DNA of 6,236 bases from Burkholderiales bacterium (GTDB lineage: Bacteria > Pseudomonadota > Gammaproteobacteria > Burkholderiales > Burkholderiaceae_D). Location of the stretch: positions 1-6,236 of the forward strand of contig JACPVY010000095.1 of NCBI GenBank assembly GCA_016197345.1. The letters are read 5' to 3'. The translations under genes were made by a program, and so were the position numbers. Below the pieces are notes generated by a model. The model was not told the DNA's origin. It saw nothing but the letters and a program-made list of their open reading frames with translations, and did not search any database. Below are positions 1-6,198 of the stretch, piece by piece (position 1 is the stretch's first letter; every line of letters starts with the position of its first letter).

Positions 1-1
1 A

Positions 2-1993
2 CTTGATCATTTGCTCGAACAAAACCGCGCGCTGATCGCTAGCCTGGAAACGATCAGCAATCCTACTTGGGACACATTCATCACACCGATGAGCGAAGCG
101 GGTGAACGCTTAAATCATGCTTGGGGTATGGTGTCGCACTTGAATGGGGTGATGGATACGCCAGAATTACGCGCCGCATACAATGCCGCCTTGCCACGCC
201 TGAGTGAATACTGGAGCGCGTTGGGGCAAAATCTCGCTCTCTATCAACAATATAAAGCAATCGCCGCCAGCCCGGCCTATGCCGATTTTAGCCCGGCGCG
301 CAAAGCCATCATCGCCCATCAACTGCGTTCATTTCGCTTAAGCGGTGCGGAATTGGGTGAACAAGAAAAAGTGCGTTTTGCCGAAATCCAAGAACTGCAA
401 TCCACGCTTTCTGCCAAGTTTTCAGAAAATGTCTTAGATGCAACCAATGATTTTGTTTGCTTGATTGAAGACGAAAGCGAAATCGAAGGTTTGCCGCAAG
501 ACGTGAAACAAGCGGCGGCAGCGCATGCAGAAAAAGCCGGCAAGAAAGGCTATCAATTTTCGTTGCACATCCCTTCGCTCGGCCCGGTCTTGCAATATGC
601 TAAAAACCGTGCGCTACGCGAAAAAATGTATGCCGCCAACGTCACCCGCGCCAGCGACGCTGCCACAGTGTTCAGCAAAAATACCGAATGGGATAACACT
701 GACAATATGCTGCAATTACTGCGTCTGCGTGCCGAAGAAGCGAAATTGCTAGGCTATGCGAATGCGGTAGAACTCTCGCTCGTGCCAAAAATGGCCCCTA
801 GCGCCCAGCATGTGATCGACTTCTTGCAAGACCTCGCCCAACGCGCACGCCCTTTCGCTGAAAAAGATTTGCAAGAGCTGCGCGAATTTGCCCGTAACGA
901 ACTCGATTTACCGCAATTGGAATCGTGGGATGTTGGCTATGCCAGCGAAAAGCTGCGTGAAAAACGCTATGCCTTCTCTAGCCAAGAAGTGAAAAAATAC
1001 TTCCGCGAAGAAAAAGTCTTAGCTGGCCTGTTCCAAGTCTTGCAAACCTTATTCAATATCGACATCCGCGAAGAAGCGGCGCCCGCTTGGCACCCCGATG
1101 TCAAGTTTTTCCACATCGAACGCGCTGGCAAGCTCATCGGCCAGTTTTACCTCGATTTATATGCCCGTAGCGGCAAACGCGGCGGCGCGTGGATGAACAG
1201 CGCACGCCATCGTCGCTTGCGTGCAAATGGCCTGCAAACGCCGCTAGCCTTCATGATCTGCAATTTCAGCGCGCCAGTGGTGGTCGATGGGGTCAAACAG
1301 CCTGTGCTCTTCAACCATTCCGAAGTCAACACCTTATTCCACGAATTCGGCCATGGCATCCACCATTTGCTGACCCAAGTTGATGAATTGGAAGTGGCAG
1401 GTATCAATGGCGTTGAATGGGATGCGGTCGAATTGCCATCGCAAATGATGGAAAATTTCTGCTGGGAATGGGAAGTGCTGCAAAACATGACAGCGCATAT
1501 CGACACCGGCGAGCCGCTACCGCGTGCCTTATACGACAAAATGCTAGCCGCCAAAAATTTCCAATCTGGCTTAGCGATGCTGCGCCAAATCGAATTTGCC
1601 TTGATCGACATTCGTCTGCACCATCAATTTGAACCAAGCGATGGCGCGGCGATCCAAGCGCAGTTAGATCAATTGCGGCGCGAAATCGCCGTCTTCATTC
1701 CGCCAGCGTACAACCGCTTCTTGCATGCTTTCACCCATATTTTTGCGGGGGGTTATGCGGCGGGTTATTATAGTTACAAGTGGGCCGAAGTATTATCGAG
1801 CGATGCCTTTGCCGCTTTTGAAGAGCAAGCCAAAGAAACGGGTAGCGTCTTACGTGGCGATGCTGGTCAGCGTTTCTTGCATGAAGTGCTAGAAATGGGG
1901 TCCGTGCGTCCGGCATTGGAATCGTTTAAGGCTTTCCGTGGCCGTGAACCGCAAATTGATGCCCTCCTGCGCCATAACGGTTTAGCTGCTTAA
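2..1993 (+). CDS. prlC: Oligopeptidase A, M3 family zinc metallopeptidase (5' end outside window)
   Basis: Cytosolic zinc endopeptidase that cleaves short peptides, including released signal peptides in E. coli. Numbering residues from the TTG at 11, the zinc motif HEFGH is residues 444-448 (nt 1340-1354). The third zinc ligand is Glu474 in VELPSQ (nt 1430-1432), 30 residues on, as in the thermolysin-like M3 site. The downstream GGYAAGYYSYKW segment (about 580-591) carries the Tyr residues that M3 enzymes use in substrate binding. KRGGAWM upstream is another family hallmark. The TTG at 11 is not the true start: the frame stays open to the left edge (LDH precedes it) and alignment from memory with E. 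coli OpdA (680 aa) suggests about 25 N-terminal residues are missing. No frameshift is seen and the C-terminus is complete. It is the first visible gene of a possible four-gene + strand run. The family is very secure; the choice of OpdA over another M3 member rests on overall resemblance. Confidence 0.95.
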   Translation, partial: LDHLLEQNRALIASLETISNPTWDTFITPMSEAGERLNHAWGMVSHLNGVMDTPELRAAYNAALPRLSEYWSALGQNLALYQQYKAIAASPAYADFSPARKAIIAHQLRSFRLSGAELGEQEKVRFAEIQELQSTLSAKFSENVLDATNDFVCLIEDESEIEGLPQDVKQAAAAHAEKAGKKGYQFSLHIPSLGPVLQYAKNRALREKMYAANVTRASDAATVFSKNTEWDNTDNMLQLLRLRAEEAKLLGYANAVELSLVPKMAPSAQHVIDFLQDLAQRARPFAEKDLQELREFARNELDLPQLESWDVGYASEKLREKRYAFSSQEVKKYFREEKVLAGLFQVLQTLFNIDIREEAAPAWHPDVKFFHIERAGKLIGQFYLDLYARSGKRGGAWMNSARHRRLRANGLQTPLAFMICNFSAPVVVDGVKQPVLFNHSEVNTLFHEFGHGIHHLLTQVDELEVAGINGVEWDAVELPSQMMENFCWEWEVLQNMTAHIDTGEPLPRALYDKMLAAKNFQSGLAMLRQIEFALIDIRLHHQFEPSDGAAIQAQLDQLRREIAVFIPPAYNRFLHAFTHIFAGGYAAGYYSYKWAEVLSSDAFAAFEEQAKETGSVLRGDAGQRFLHEVLEMGSVRPALESFKAFRGREPQIDALLRHNGLAA

Positions 1994-2030
1994 ATGTGCT
2001 CGCATAGAGTCGCCTCGCTTACCTCTTTTC

Positions 2031-2036
2031 AAGGAG
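2031..2036 (+). promoter_or_regulatory. Ribosome binding site that fixes the start of the DUF4124-glutaredoxin gene
   Basis: A full AAGGAG sits five bases before the ATG at 2042. It decides against the in-frame ATG at 1994, which abuts the stop codon of the preceding gene, has no visible Shine-Dalgarno sequence and would put 16 polar residues ahead of the signal peptide. Confidence 0.85.
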
Positions 2037-2041
2037 AAAAA

Positions 2042-2671
2042 ATGAACGCCAACCGTTTCCTACTGGCATCTTGCCTGCTGACTTGTGTGGCGACGCTGTA
2101 TAGCCCATTTGCCTCCGCCCAATTGTATAAATGGGTAGGGCCAGACGGCAAAATCACCTATAGCGATACACCCCCACCAAAAACCGCAGCCAAGGTGGAA
2201 AAGAAAAATCTCAGCACTGGCCCAGCCGATGCGGGCCTACCGTATGAAGTCTCGAATGCCATGCGCAATCATCCGGTGACGCTGTATAGCGCCGATAAAT
2301 GCGCCCCCTGCGATGCCGCCCGCCAATTGCTGCAAACGCGCGGCGTTCCGTACACGGAAAAAACCGTCAGCAGCTATGAAGAGCAAACCAAGCTACAGAA
2401 AATTTCTGGCGGCATCGACCTGCCCTATCTGAAAGTAGGCAGCACCGAACGCAAAGGCTTTGAATCAGATAGCTGGAATGCGGCGCTAACCACCGCTGGT
2501 TATCCTGAATCGAATATTCTGCCGCGCGGCTATCAATTCCGCAGCCCGGAACCATTGATCGCCGTCAAACCCAAAGCCGCCGAACCACCGCCTGAGAAAA
2601 AACCAGAAGAACCTGCCATCGCCCGCCCTAAACCGGTGGACGATAACGCGCCCCCCGGTTTTCAGTTTTAA
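2042..2671 (+). CDS. Exported DUF4124 and glutaredoxin-like domain protein
   Basis: Predicted 209-residue envelope protein, probably a periplasmic thiol-disulfide protein; its substrate is unknown. Residues 1-26 are a signal peptide (MNANR, a hydrophobic core, then ASA before Gln27). Residues 27 to about 60 match the DUF4124 pattern (LYKWVGPDGKITYSDTPPP), common in exported proteobacterial proteins. Residues about 77-150 look like glutaredoxin: a strand VTLYS, the redox pair Cys87-Ala-Pro-Cys90, a helix, and a likely cis-proline at Pro128 in DLPYLKVG. Residues about 167-209 form a Pro/Lys/Glu-rich tail, probably disordered, ending APPGFQF. Cys11 and Cys15 lie in the signal peptide; no lipobox is evident. 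CAPC differs from the CPYC of classical glutaredoxins. The gene starts 48 bp after prlC and ends 12 bp before holC. Domain calls are by eye. Oxidase, reductase or non-catalytic binding roles cannot be separated from sequence alone. Confidence 0.88.
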   Translation: MNANRFLLASCLLTCVATLYSPFASAQLYKWVGPDGKITYSDTPPPKTAAKVEKKNLSTGPADAGLPYEVSNAMRNHPVTLYSADKCAPCDAARQLLQTRGVPYTEKTVSSYEEQTKLQKISGGIDLPYLKVGSTERKGFESDSWNAALTTAGYPESNILPRGYQFRSPEPLIAVKPKAAEPPPEKKPEEPAIARPKPVDDNAPPGFQF

Positions 2672-2683
2672 GGCGTATCAAGT

Positions 2684-3118
2684 ATGACTATGCGCATCGA
2701 TTTTCATAGCAACGTACCAGACAAACTGCTCTACGCTTGTCGTCTGGTACGCAAAGCGCGCGCGCAAGCCAATCCAGAACGCATCGTTTTACTACTGCCT
2801 AACCCTATGCTGTTAGCGCAACTAGATGAGGCGCTCTGGAGTTTTTCCGATATCGATTTCTTGCCCCATGTGCAAGCCAATCACGCATTGGCTGCACAAA
2901 CCCCGGTACTGTTGACTTGCAATGAAGCAGTCGATTGCGCGACGCCCCCCATTTTGATCAACCTGACACGACGCACGCTAGAGCAACCGCAACGCTATGC
3001 GCGCGTGTTTGATTTAGTCGGCAGTGATGACGAAGACAAATTGGCAGGCCGCGAGCGCTATCGCTTTTATCAGCAGCAAGGCTTTACACTCAGTCATTTC
3101 GTTGCAAATTTGCAATAA
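2684..3118 (+). CDS. holC: DNA polymerase III subunit chi
   Basis: Chi is the clamp-loader accessory subunit that binds psi (HolD) and the C-terminal tail of SSB, linking the polymerase III holoenzyme to SSB-coated lagging-strand DNA. The 144-residue product is close to the E. coli length (147). It shows the typical layout: N-terminal RIDFHSNVPDKLLYACRLVRKA, then a strand IVLLLPN, LDEALWSFSDIDFLPH, TPVLLT, PPILINL, and the C-terminal FDLVGSDDEDKLAGRERYRFYQQQGF. ATG 2684 was chosen; ATG 2690, two codons later, fits family N-termini equally well. The only ribosome-binding candidate is AAGG at 2670-2673, overlapping the stop codon of the upstream gene, which suggests translational coupling. In many Burkholderiales holC follows the leucyl aminopeptidase gene pepA (from memory); here a redox-protein gene precedes it. 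No psi gene is visible, as expected because holD is usually unlinked. Confidence 0.93.
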   Translation: MTMRIDFHSNVPDKLLYACRLVRKARAQANPERIVLLLPNPMLLAQLDEALWSFSDIDFLPHVQANHALAAQTPVLLTCNEAVDCATPPILINLTRRTLEQPQRYARVFDLVGSDDEDKLAGRERYRFYQQQGFTLSHFVANLQ

Positions 3119-3202
3119 CGATGTAATGATGTGATGCACAGGCATGGTCAACCGCCCGGCCAAGAACCAAGCAACCGCCGACGCTATACATAAAGCCAAT
3201 CC

Positions 3203-4087
3203 ATGACAAACACTGTAGATGCCAGCATCCCGATTTTGACCGAGGTGATTGCTGATCCCAAGCCCGTCGCCAAGCCGGCACCGCGCGCGGCAGCACCGGC
3301 TGCGCCGCCAACGCCCGCGGCCCATGCCGTCGTCGCCAAGACGCCCGCTAGTGTCGCCGCGCTAGGTGCGCTAGACGATATTCCCGTCGTCACACAAATC
3401 ATTGCGCCTAGCCCCGCTGCCGCTGCTGTCCCCAATTCTGCTGCAATTACGCCTGCTGTAATCACGCCTGTTGCGCCTGCTGTTTCCTCCCCAGCGCCTG
3501 CTGCCAACACGGCAGTTGCATCGACCGCTGCCGCAGTCGCACCACCAGCCGTCGCTAGCCCACCCAGCATCCAACCAGCAGCCAAAATACCTGTAGCGCC
3601 TGTACACAATGCGCTAGACGATATTCCTGTGGTGACACATGTGATTGCACCGGCACCTGCCGCCCCTACCACTGCGCCGACCTCGATCACAACGACTACC
3701 GCGACCATTGCGAGCGTCCCACCGCCCGCACCAAGCGCCGCAACACCAACTCCACCAACTCCATCAACTCCATCAACTCCATCAACTGCACCAGCAGCGC
3801 CAGCCGCCAACGCGCCAACAGGTGCTGCCGCAGCATTAGCGCAATTGAGTAGCAAGGATTGGGAGCAATTGGAACACCGCCTAGCCGAACGCGTTCTCAA
3901 GCAATTGCAAGGCCGGGTCGAATTTGTGTTGGAACAGCGTGTGCGCGATAGTTTGGCCGATGTCTTGCAATTAGCCTTGGTCGGTTTGACGGGGGAAATT
4001 AAACGCGGTTTACAGCAAACCTTGGAAGAAGTCGTGGCGCGTGCCGTACAGCAAGAAATCTCTCGTCTGCAATCTTTGAAAAAATAA
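3203..4087 (+). CDS. Pro/Ala-rich protein with repeated IPVVT motifs, DUF2486-like
   Basis: Function unknown. The 294-residue product begins with a short motif, SIPILTEVI (residues 8-16). Two near-copies follow at 57-68 and 138-149, both LDDIPVVT plus two variable positions and IIA or VIA. Between and after them lie long Ala/Pro/Thr/Val linkers, probably disordered, including a tandem TPT/PPT/PST tract (181-195). Residues about 212-294 change character: a charged, heptad-like helical region (KDWEQLEHRLAERVLKQL onward) that could form a coiled coil or oligomerise. There is no signal peptide or membrane segment. The position just after holC, with an N-terminal IPxLTEV motif, recalls Burkholderiales DUF2486 proteins; this is from memory, not a search. 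ATG 3203 is the first start after an in-frame TAA at 3191, with only a weak Shine-Dalgarno sequence. The opposite strand also has a long open frame here, but its Gly/Ala/Val composition is a shadow of the GC-rich Pro/Ala codons. Confidence 0.8.
   Translation: MTNTVDASIPILTEVIADPKPVAKPAPRAAAPAAPPTPAAHAVVAKTPASVAALGALDDIPVVTQIIAPSPAAAAVPNSAAITPAVITPVAPAVSSPAPAANTAVASTAAAVAPPAVASPPSIQPAAKIPVAPVHNALDDIPVVTHVIAPAPAAPTTAPTSITTTTATIASVPPPAPSAATPTPPTPSTPSTPSTAPAAPAANAPTGAAAALAQLSSKDWEQLEHRLAERVLKQLQGRVEFVLEQRVRDSLADVLQLALVGLTGEIKRGLQQTLEEVVARAVQQEISRLQSLKK
3367..3384 (+). repeat. 18-bp direct repeat, copy A, coding for LDDIP
   Basis: The sequence tgcgctagacgatattcc is identical to 3610-3627, 243 bp (81 codons) away in the same frame. 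Similarity continues less perfectly through the following VVT-IIAP codons. It looks like an internal duplication of a motif-linker unit whose linker has diverged while the motif was kept. Confidence 0.85.
3610..3627 (+). repeat. 18-bp direct repeat, copy B, coding for LDDIP
   Basis: This is the second copy of the 18-bp repeat at 3367-3384. After it the two copies differ mostly at third codon positions (cccgtcgtc against cctgtggtg), so the peptide is held while the DNA drifts. Confidence 0.85.
3743..3787 (+). repeat. In-frame 9-bp tandem repeat, five units
   Basis: Five contiguous 9-bp units are present: acaccaact, ccaccaact and three identical ccatcaact. They code for TPT, PPT and three PST (residues 181-195 of the host protein). 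The unit is a multiple of three, so gain or loss of copies keeps the reading frame and would only change linker length. Confidence 0.9.
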
Positions 4088-4153
4088 ATTTTTTAGGAAT
4101 TTCTTTTATTTTTAAACACAAAATGCGTTTTCGCTTTAAAAAATAAAAAATTT
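4079..4153. other. AT-rich spacer after the DUF2486-like gene
   Basis: By hand count about 85% of these bases are A or T, in sharp contrast to the flanking genes. It holds A and T runs and a weak GCG-TTTT-CGC hairpin near 4123-4135. No strong GC stem followed by T's is seen on the + strand, so a Rho-independent terminator for the upstream run cannot be claimed, though this is where transcription would plausibly end. No reading frame longer than a few codons is present. Confidence 0.5.
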
Positions 4154-4156
4154 GCC

Positions 4157-4178
4157 CGCTTGAATGCTTACCCAAGCG
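4157..4178 (-). terminator. Weak inverted repeat, possible minus-strand terminator
   Basis: The arms CGCTTG (4157-4162) and CAAGCG (4173-4178) enclose a 10-base loop. Read on the minus strand, the stem is followed after six bases by T-rich sequence (4151 down to 4138). A competing smaller hairpin, GCTT-ACCC-AAGC, occupies 4166-4177. The stem is short, the T run is offset and no minus-strand gene lies nearby to be terminated, so this may be chance. Confidence 0.2.
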
Positions 4179-4191
4179 AGCGATAGGTTCG

Positions 4192-4197
4192 TACAAT
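4192..4197 (+). promoter_or_regulatory. Promoter -10-like hexamer at the dadA remnant break
   Basis: TACAAT matches five of six bases of the sigma-70 -10 consensus. The best -35 candidate at 18-bp spacing, TTACCC at 4168-4173, matches only three of six. It lies just seven bases before the first codons resembling DadA, too close for a normal leader. It may be the promoter of the gene before its 5' part was lost, or chance. Confidence 0.3.
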
Positions 4198-4204
4198 TTC
4201 ACCA

Positions 4205-5206
4205 TTGCACCAAATCGTCGCCATCGCTGAATACAGCCGCCAAGCTTTAGTCGAGCTACGCGGCAGCAGCGGCATTGAATACGATCATTTGACGCGCGGC
4301 ATTTTGCATTTTTACACCGAACAAAAAGAGTTCGACGATTCGCTACCGATGGCGAAATTAATGCGCGACCTCGGCTGCCCACGCGAGTCGATTAGCGCCG
4401 ATGAAGTCGTCAAAATCGAGCCTGCTTTAGCCAGTATCCGCAACAAAATCGTCGGCGGTGACTTTACCGCGACCGACGAATCGGGCGACGTCTATAAATT
4501 TACCTCTAGCCTAGCAAGAAAAGCAGCCGACGCCGGCGTGCAATTTCAATACAACACCAGCGTCACGCGCCTGATCGTGGAAGGCGCTGGTAGCGCGCGG
4601 CGCGTCACTGGCGTTGAGGTGATCGACGGCGAAGGTCGCCATCAAGTGCTACGTGCCGACGCCTTCGTCATTGCGCTAGGCAGCTATTCACAAGAATTGT
4701 TAGCACCGCACGGCATCTCGCTGATGATTTATCCCGGTAAAGGCTATTCGGCGACTTACCCGATCATCAAAGGCGACTTAGCGCCCACCGTTTCGCTCAC
4801 CGACGATGGCTATAAAATCGTCATCTCACGCCTCGGCGACCGCCTACGCGTGGCCGGTACTTGCGAACTGAACGGCTTTGGCCGCGATCTCAACACCACT
4901 CGCTGCGAAGCGCTCACACGCCGCACCCGTGAACTGTTTCCCGAAGCCTGTGATTTTTCCAATCCCACCTACTGGACGGGTTTGCGCCCATTAACCCCCT
5001 CCAACATCCCCTATATCGGCCGCGCTAGCATCCCAAATTTATTCTTAAACACAGGCCACGGCACGCTAGGCTGGACCATGGGTTGCGGTTCCGGCAAAGC
5101 GATTGCCGAAATCATCTGCGGCCGTCAGCCGGAAGTGGATTTTGCGTTTTATGGCGAGCCGAAATCGGCAGGCGCGGTGCCTAGGGTGCAGGTGGCGAAG
5201 GCGTGA
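4205..5206 (+). pseudogene. dadA: D-amino-acid dehydrogenase (DadA family), N-terminally truncated
   Basis: Intact DadA is a membrane-associated FAD enzyme that oxidises D-amino acids (notably D-alanine) to 2-oxo acids and ammonia, feeding electrons to the respiratory chain. This 333-codon frame matches E. coli DadA (432 aa) from about residue 108 (IAEYSR) to the C-terminus. It includes ALGSYS, YPGKGYS, DDGYKI, WTGLRPLTPSNIP and NTGHGTLGWTMGCGSG. The first 105 or so residues are absent, including the GxGxxG dinucleotide-binding loop needed to hold FAD. The frame opens from a TAG at 4184; TTG 4205 is the first possible start, with no ribosome binding site. I could not find the missing part in any frame of 4088-4204. 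No internal stop or frameshift is seen, so the loss looks recent or the fragment is still under some constraint. An assembly join is the main alternative. DadA itself is likely, but a related D-amino-acid oxidoreductase is possible. Confidence 0.82.
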
Positions 5207-5490
5207 GGGGTACGACTACGCGGTTTCGCACTAATGCATCAACATGGGTGCTAGAAGAAGCGAGGTACGGCAATTCATCTCTTCCCTAGTGAGGCAGTCG
5301 CAAAAGATGTTTTGGTTTTTTGTAGGGTGGGCTGCATGCAGCCCATCGCTGTTCGGGCAACTCGTTTGCCCACGGCAGTTATGCGTTTTACCTTTAGCGA
5401 CAGCCTCACAATGGGAGCGGGGACACACACGCAACGGCCATCTATCATCCAAGTTTTCTTAGGACACAAGAGGCATAGCCCCGCTTAGCG
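5207..5490. other. Gene-free region between dadA remnant and minus-strand gene
   Basis: These 284 bp lie between two convergent genes. Short frames on both strands show no family resemblance, credible start context or coding-like composition. The only structure I can support is the palindromic element at 5322-5373. No Rho-independent terminator is evident for either flanking gene: the T run at 5312-5322 precedes the hairpins on the + strand and reads as A's on the other. Confidence 0.6.
5322..5373. repeat. REP-like palindromic element
   Basis: It opens with GTAGGGTGGGC, a sequence type often seen at the edge of intergenic repeats in proteobacteria (from memory). Positions 5328-5345 are a perfect 18-bp palindrome, tgggctgcatgcagccca. 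A second hairpin follows, GGGCAA at 5355-5360 pairing with TTGCCC at 5366-5371 around five bases. GTGGGC at 5327-5332 can also pair with GCCCAC at 5368-5373, closing the whole unit. Only one copy is in the window, so repetition in the genome is an inference. Confidence 0.6.
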
Positions 5491-5988
5491 CTATTTCTTT
5501 GCATTAGCCTTAGCATTCAATGCAGCGTCCATCATGTCATATTGCTTTTGGTTGATTTTACCGATTTCGCGCAACGCAGCCATTGCCTCAAAAGCAGATT
5601 CACAAGCGCTGATAGGGGGGTTCTTTTTTTGCGCGAAGGCCACACCAATTGCCGTCATATAAGCGCTTAGGTGCGGTTTTTTCTGTTTTTCCAAGTCCAG
5701 AAACTCTTTGGAATCGGTCAGCAACGCAAAAATCTTAAGTTGATCCTCCTTGGTCAACTTACCCGCTGCCATCCACGCACTACCACTCGCATCCAGCGCC
5801 GCTTCTCGTTGCCTATCTTTGGCTTTCAAGTCCTTAAGAAAAGCCTCAAAACTGGCACCAAAAGATTGCACATAACTCGCCGCAGTGTCTTCGGTTTTGC
5901 ATTCTTCATGCTTGACTTCTTCGGCCTTGGCCAGCGTCGCCACCCACGCCAGCGCGGCAAAACATAACAATTTTTTTATTTGAAACAT
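5491..5988 (-). CDS. Small secreted protein of unknown function
   Basis: I do not recognise the family. The product is 165 residues. Residues 1-22 are a clear signal peptide: MFQIKK, a hydrophobic core LLCFAALAWVATLA, then AKA before Glu23. The mature part of about 143 residues is rich in Ala, Lys and Glu and looks mainly helical, with no membrane segment. It has two cysteines, Cys30 near the new N-terminus and Cys129, which could form a disulfide in the periplasm. It ends in Lys/Ala-rich NAKANAKK. The start at 5988 is preferred over the upstream ATG at 6057 because it has GGAG five bases upstream and puts the signal peptide at the N-terminus. The longer form would add 23 residues with no such support. 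It is convergent with the dadA remnant and separate from the left-hand gene run. Confidence 0.82.
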   Translation of the reverse strand: MFQIKKLLCFAALAWVATLAKAEEVKHEECKTEDTAASYVQSFGASFEAFLKDLKAKDRQREAALDASGSAWMAAGKLTKEDQLKIFALLTDSKEFLDLEKQKKPHLSAYMTAIGVAFAQKKNPPISACESAFEAMAALREIGKINQKQYDMMDAALNAKANAKK

Positions 5989-5993
5989 GGTCA

Positions 5994-5997
5994 CTCC
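5994..5997 (-). promoter_or_regulatory. Ribosome binding site of the small secreted protein gene
   Basis: On the minus strand GGAG lies five bases before the ATG at 5988. It decides the start in favour of the form that begins with a signal peptide. Confidence 0.75.
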
Positions 5998-6024
5998 AAA
6001 AGTAATTCGGTTCCTGCCTGTACC

Positions 6025-6030
6025 AGTATA
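6025..6030 (-). promoter_or_regulatory. Possible -10 hexamer for the small secreted protein gene
   Basis: Read on the minus strand this is TATACT, five of six matches to TATAAT, 36 bases before the ATG. No good -35 hexamer stands at 16-18 bp spacing, so sigma-70 use is uncertain; an activator or another sigma factor is possible. Confidence 0.3.
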
Positions 6031-6160
6031 AAGACAGAAGAAATTCCATCTAGCCAACTATGTGAACGCCTGCACTTTGTCAGACTTTACAAATCGTTGT
6101 ATTTGCGATTAATGCTAAAAATGATCTACATATAGGGCATGGCACCAAGCCATATTTGAT

Positions 6161-6166
6161 TACAAT
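6161..6166 (+). promoter_or_regulatory. Possible -10 hexamer for a rightward gene
   Basis: TACAAT (five of six to consensus) lies 32 bases before the ATG at 6199, a sensible leader length. The -35 region at 16-18 bp spacing is poor. It is supported mainly by position. Confidence 0.3.
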
Positions 6167-6198
6167 GCACGGCCGGATAAAAACCATAAAAGAATTGC

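Noticed and set aside
1147..1611. Minus-strand open frame of 154 codons inside prlC
   Set aside because: It lies wholly within the conserved zinc-site region of the peptidase and has no family resemblance or ribosome binding site; it is a shadow frame.
1994..2041. Upstream ATG at 1994 as start of the DUF4124-glutaredoxin gene
   Set aside because: It has no ribosome binding site and would bury the signal peptide; ATG 2042 has AAGGAG at ideal spacing.
3184..3900. Long minus-strand open frame of 238 codons opposite the DUF2486-like gene
   Set aside because: It is almost entirely Gly/Ala/Val with VDGVDG repeats, the expected antisense image of Pro/Ala/Thr codons. It has no recognisable domain and overlaps a better-supported + strand gene.
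3999..4382. Minus-strand frame of 127 codons spanning the AT-rich spacer and dadA break
   Set aside because: It crosses three regions of very different composition and opposes two coding frames. Its translation is Arg/Cys-rich with no domain; considered because it covers the break, but nothing supports it.
5231..5469. Short frames on both strands across the palindromic region
   Set aside because: They run through the inverted repeats, have no credible starts and resemble nothing known.
5475..5494. Inverted repeat ATAGC/GCTAT and palindrome TAGCGCTA at the end of the minus-strand gene, considered as its terminator
   Set aside because: The stem is five base pairs with a 10-base loop and no T run follows on the minus strand.
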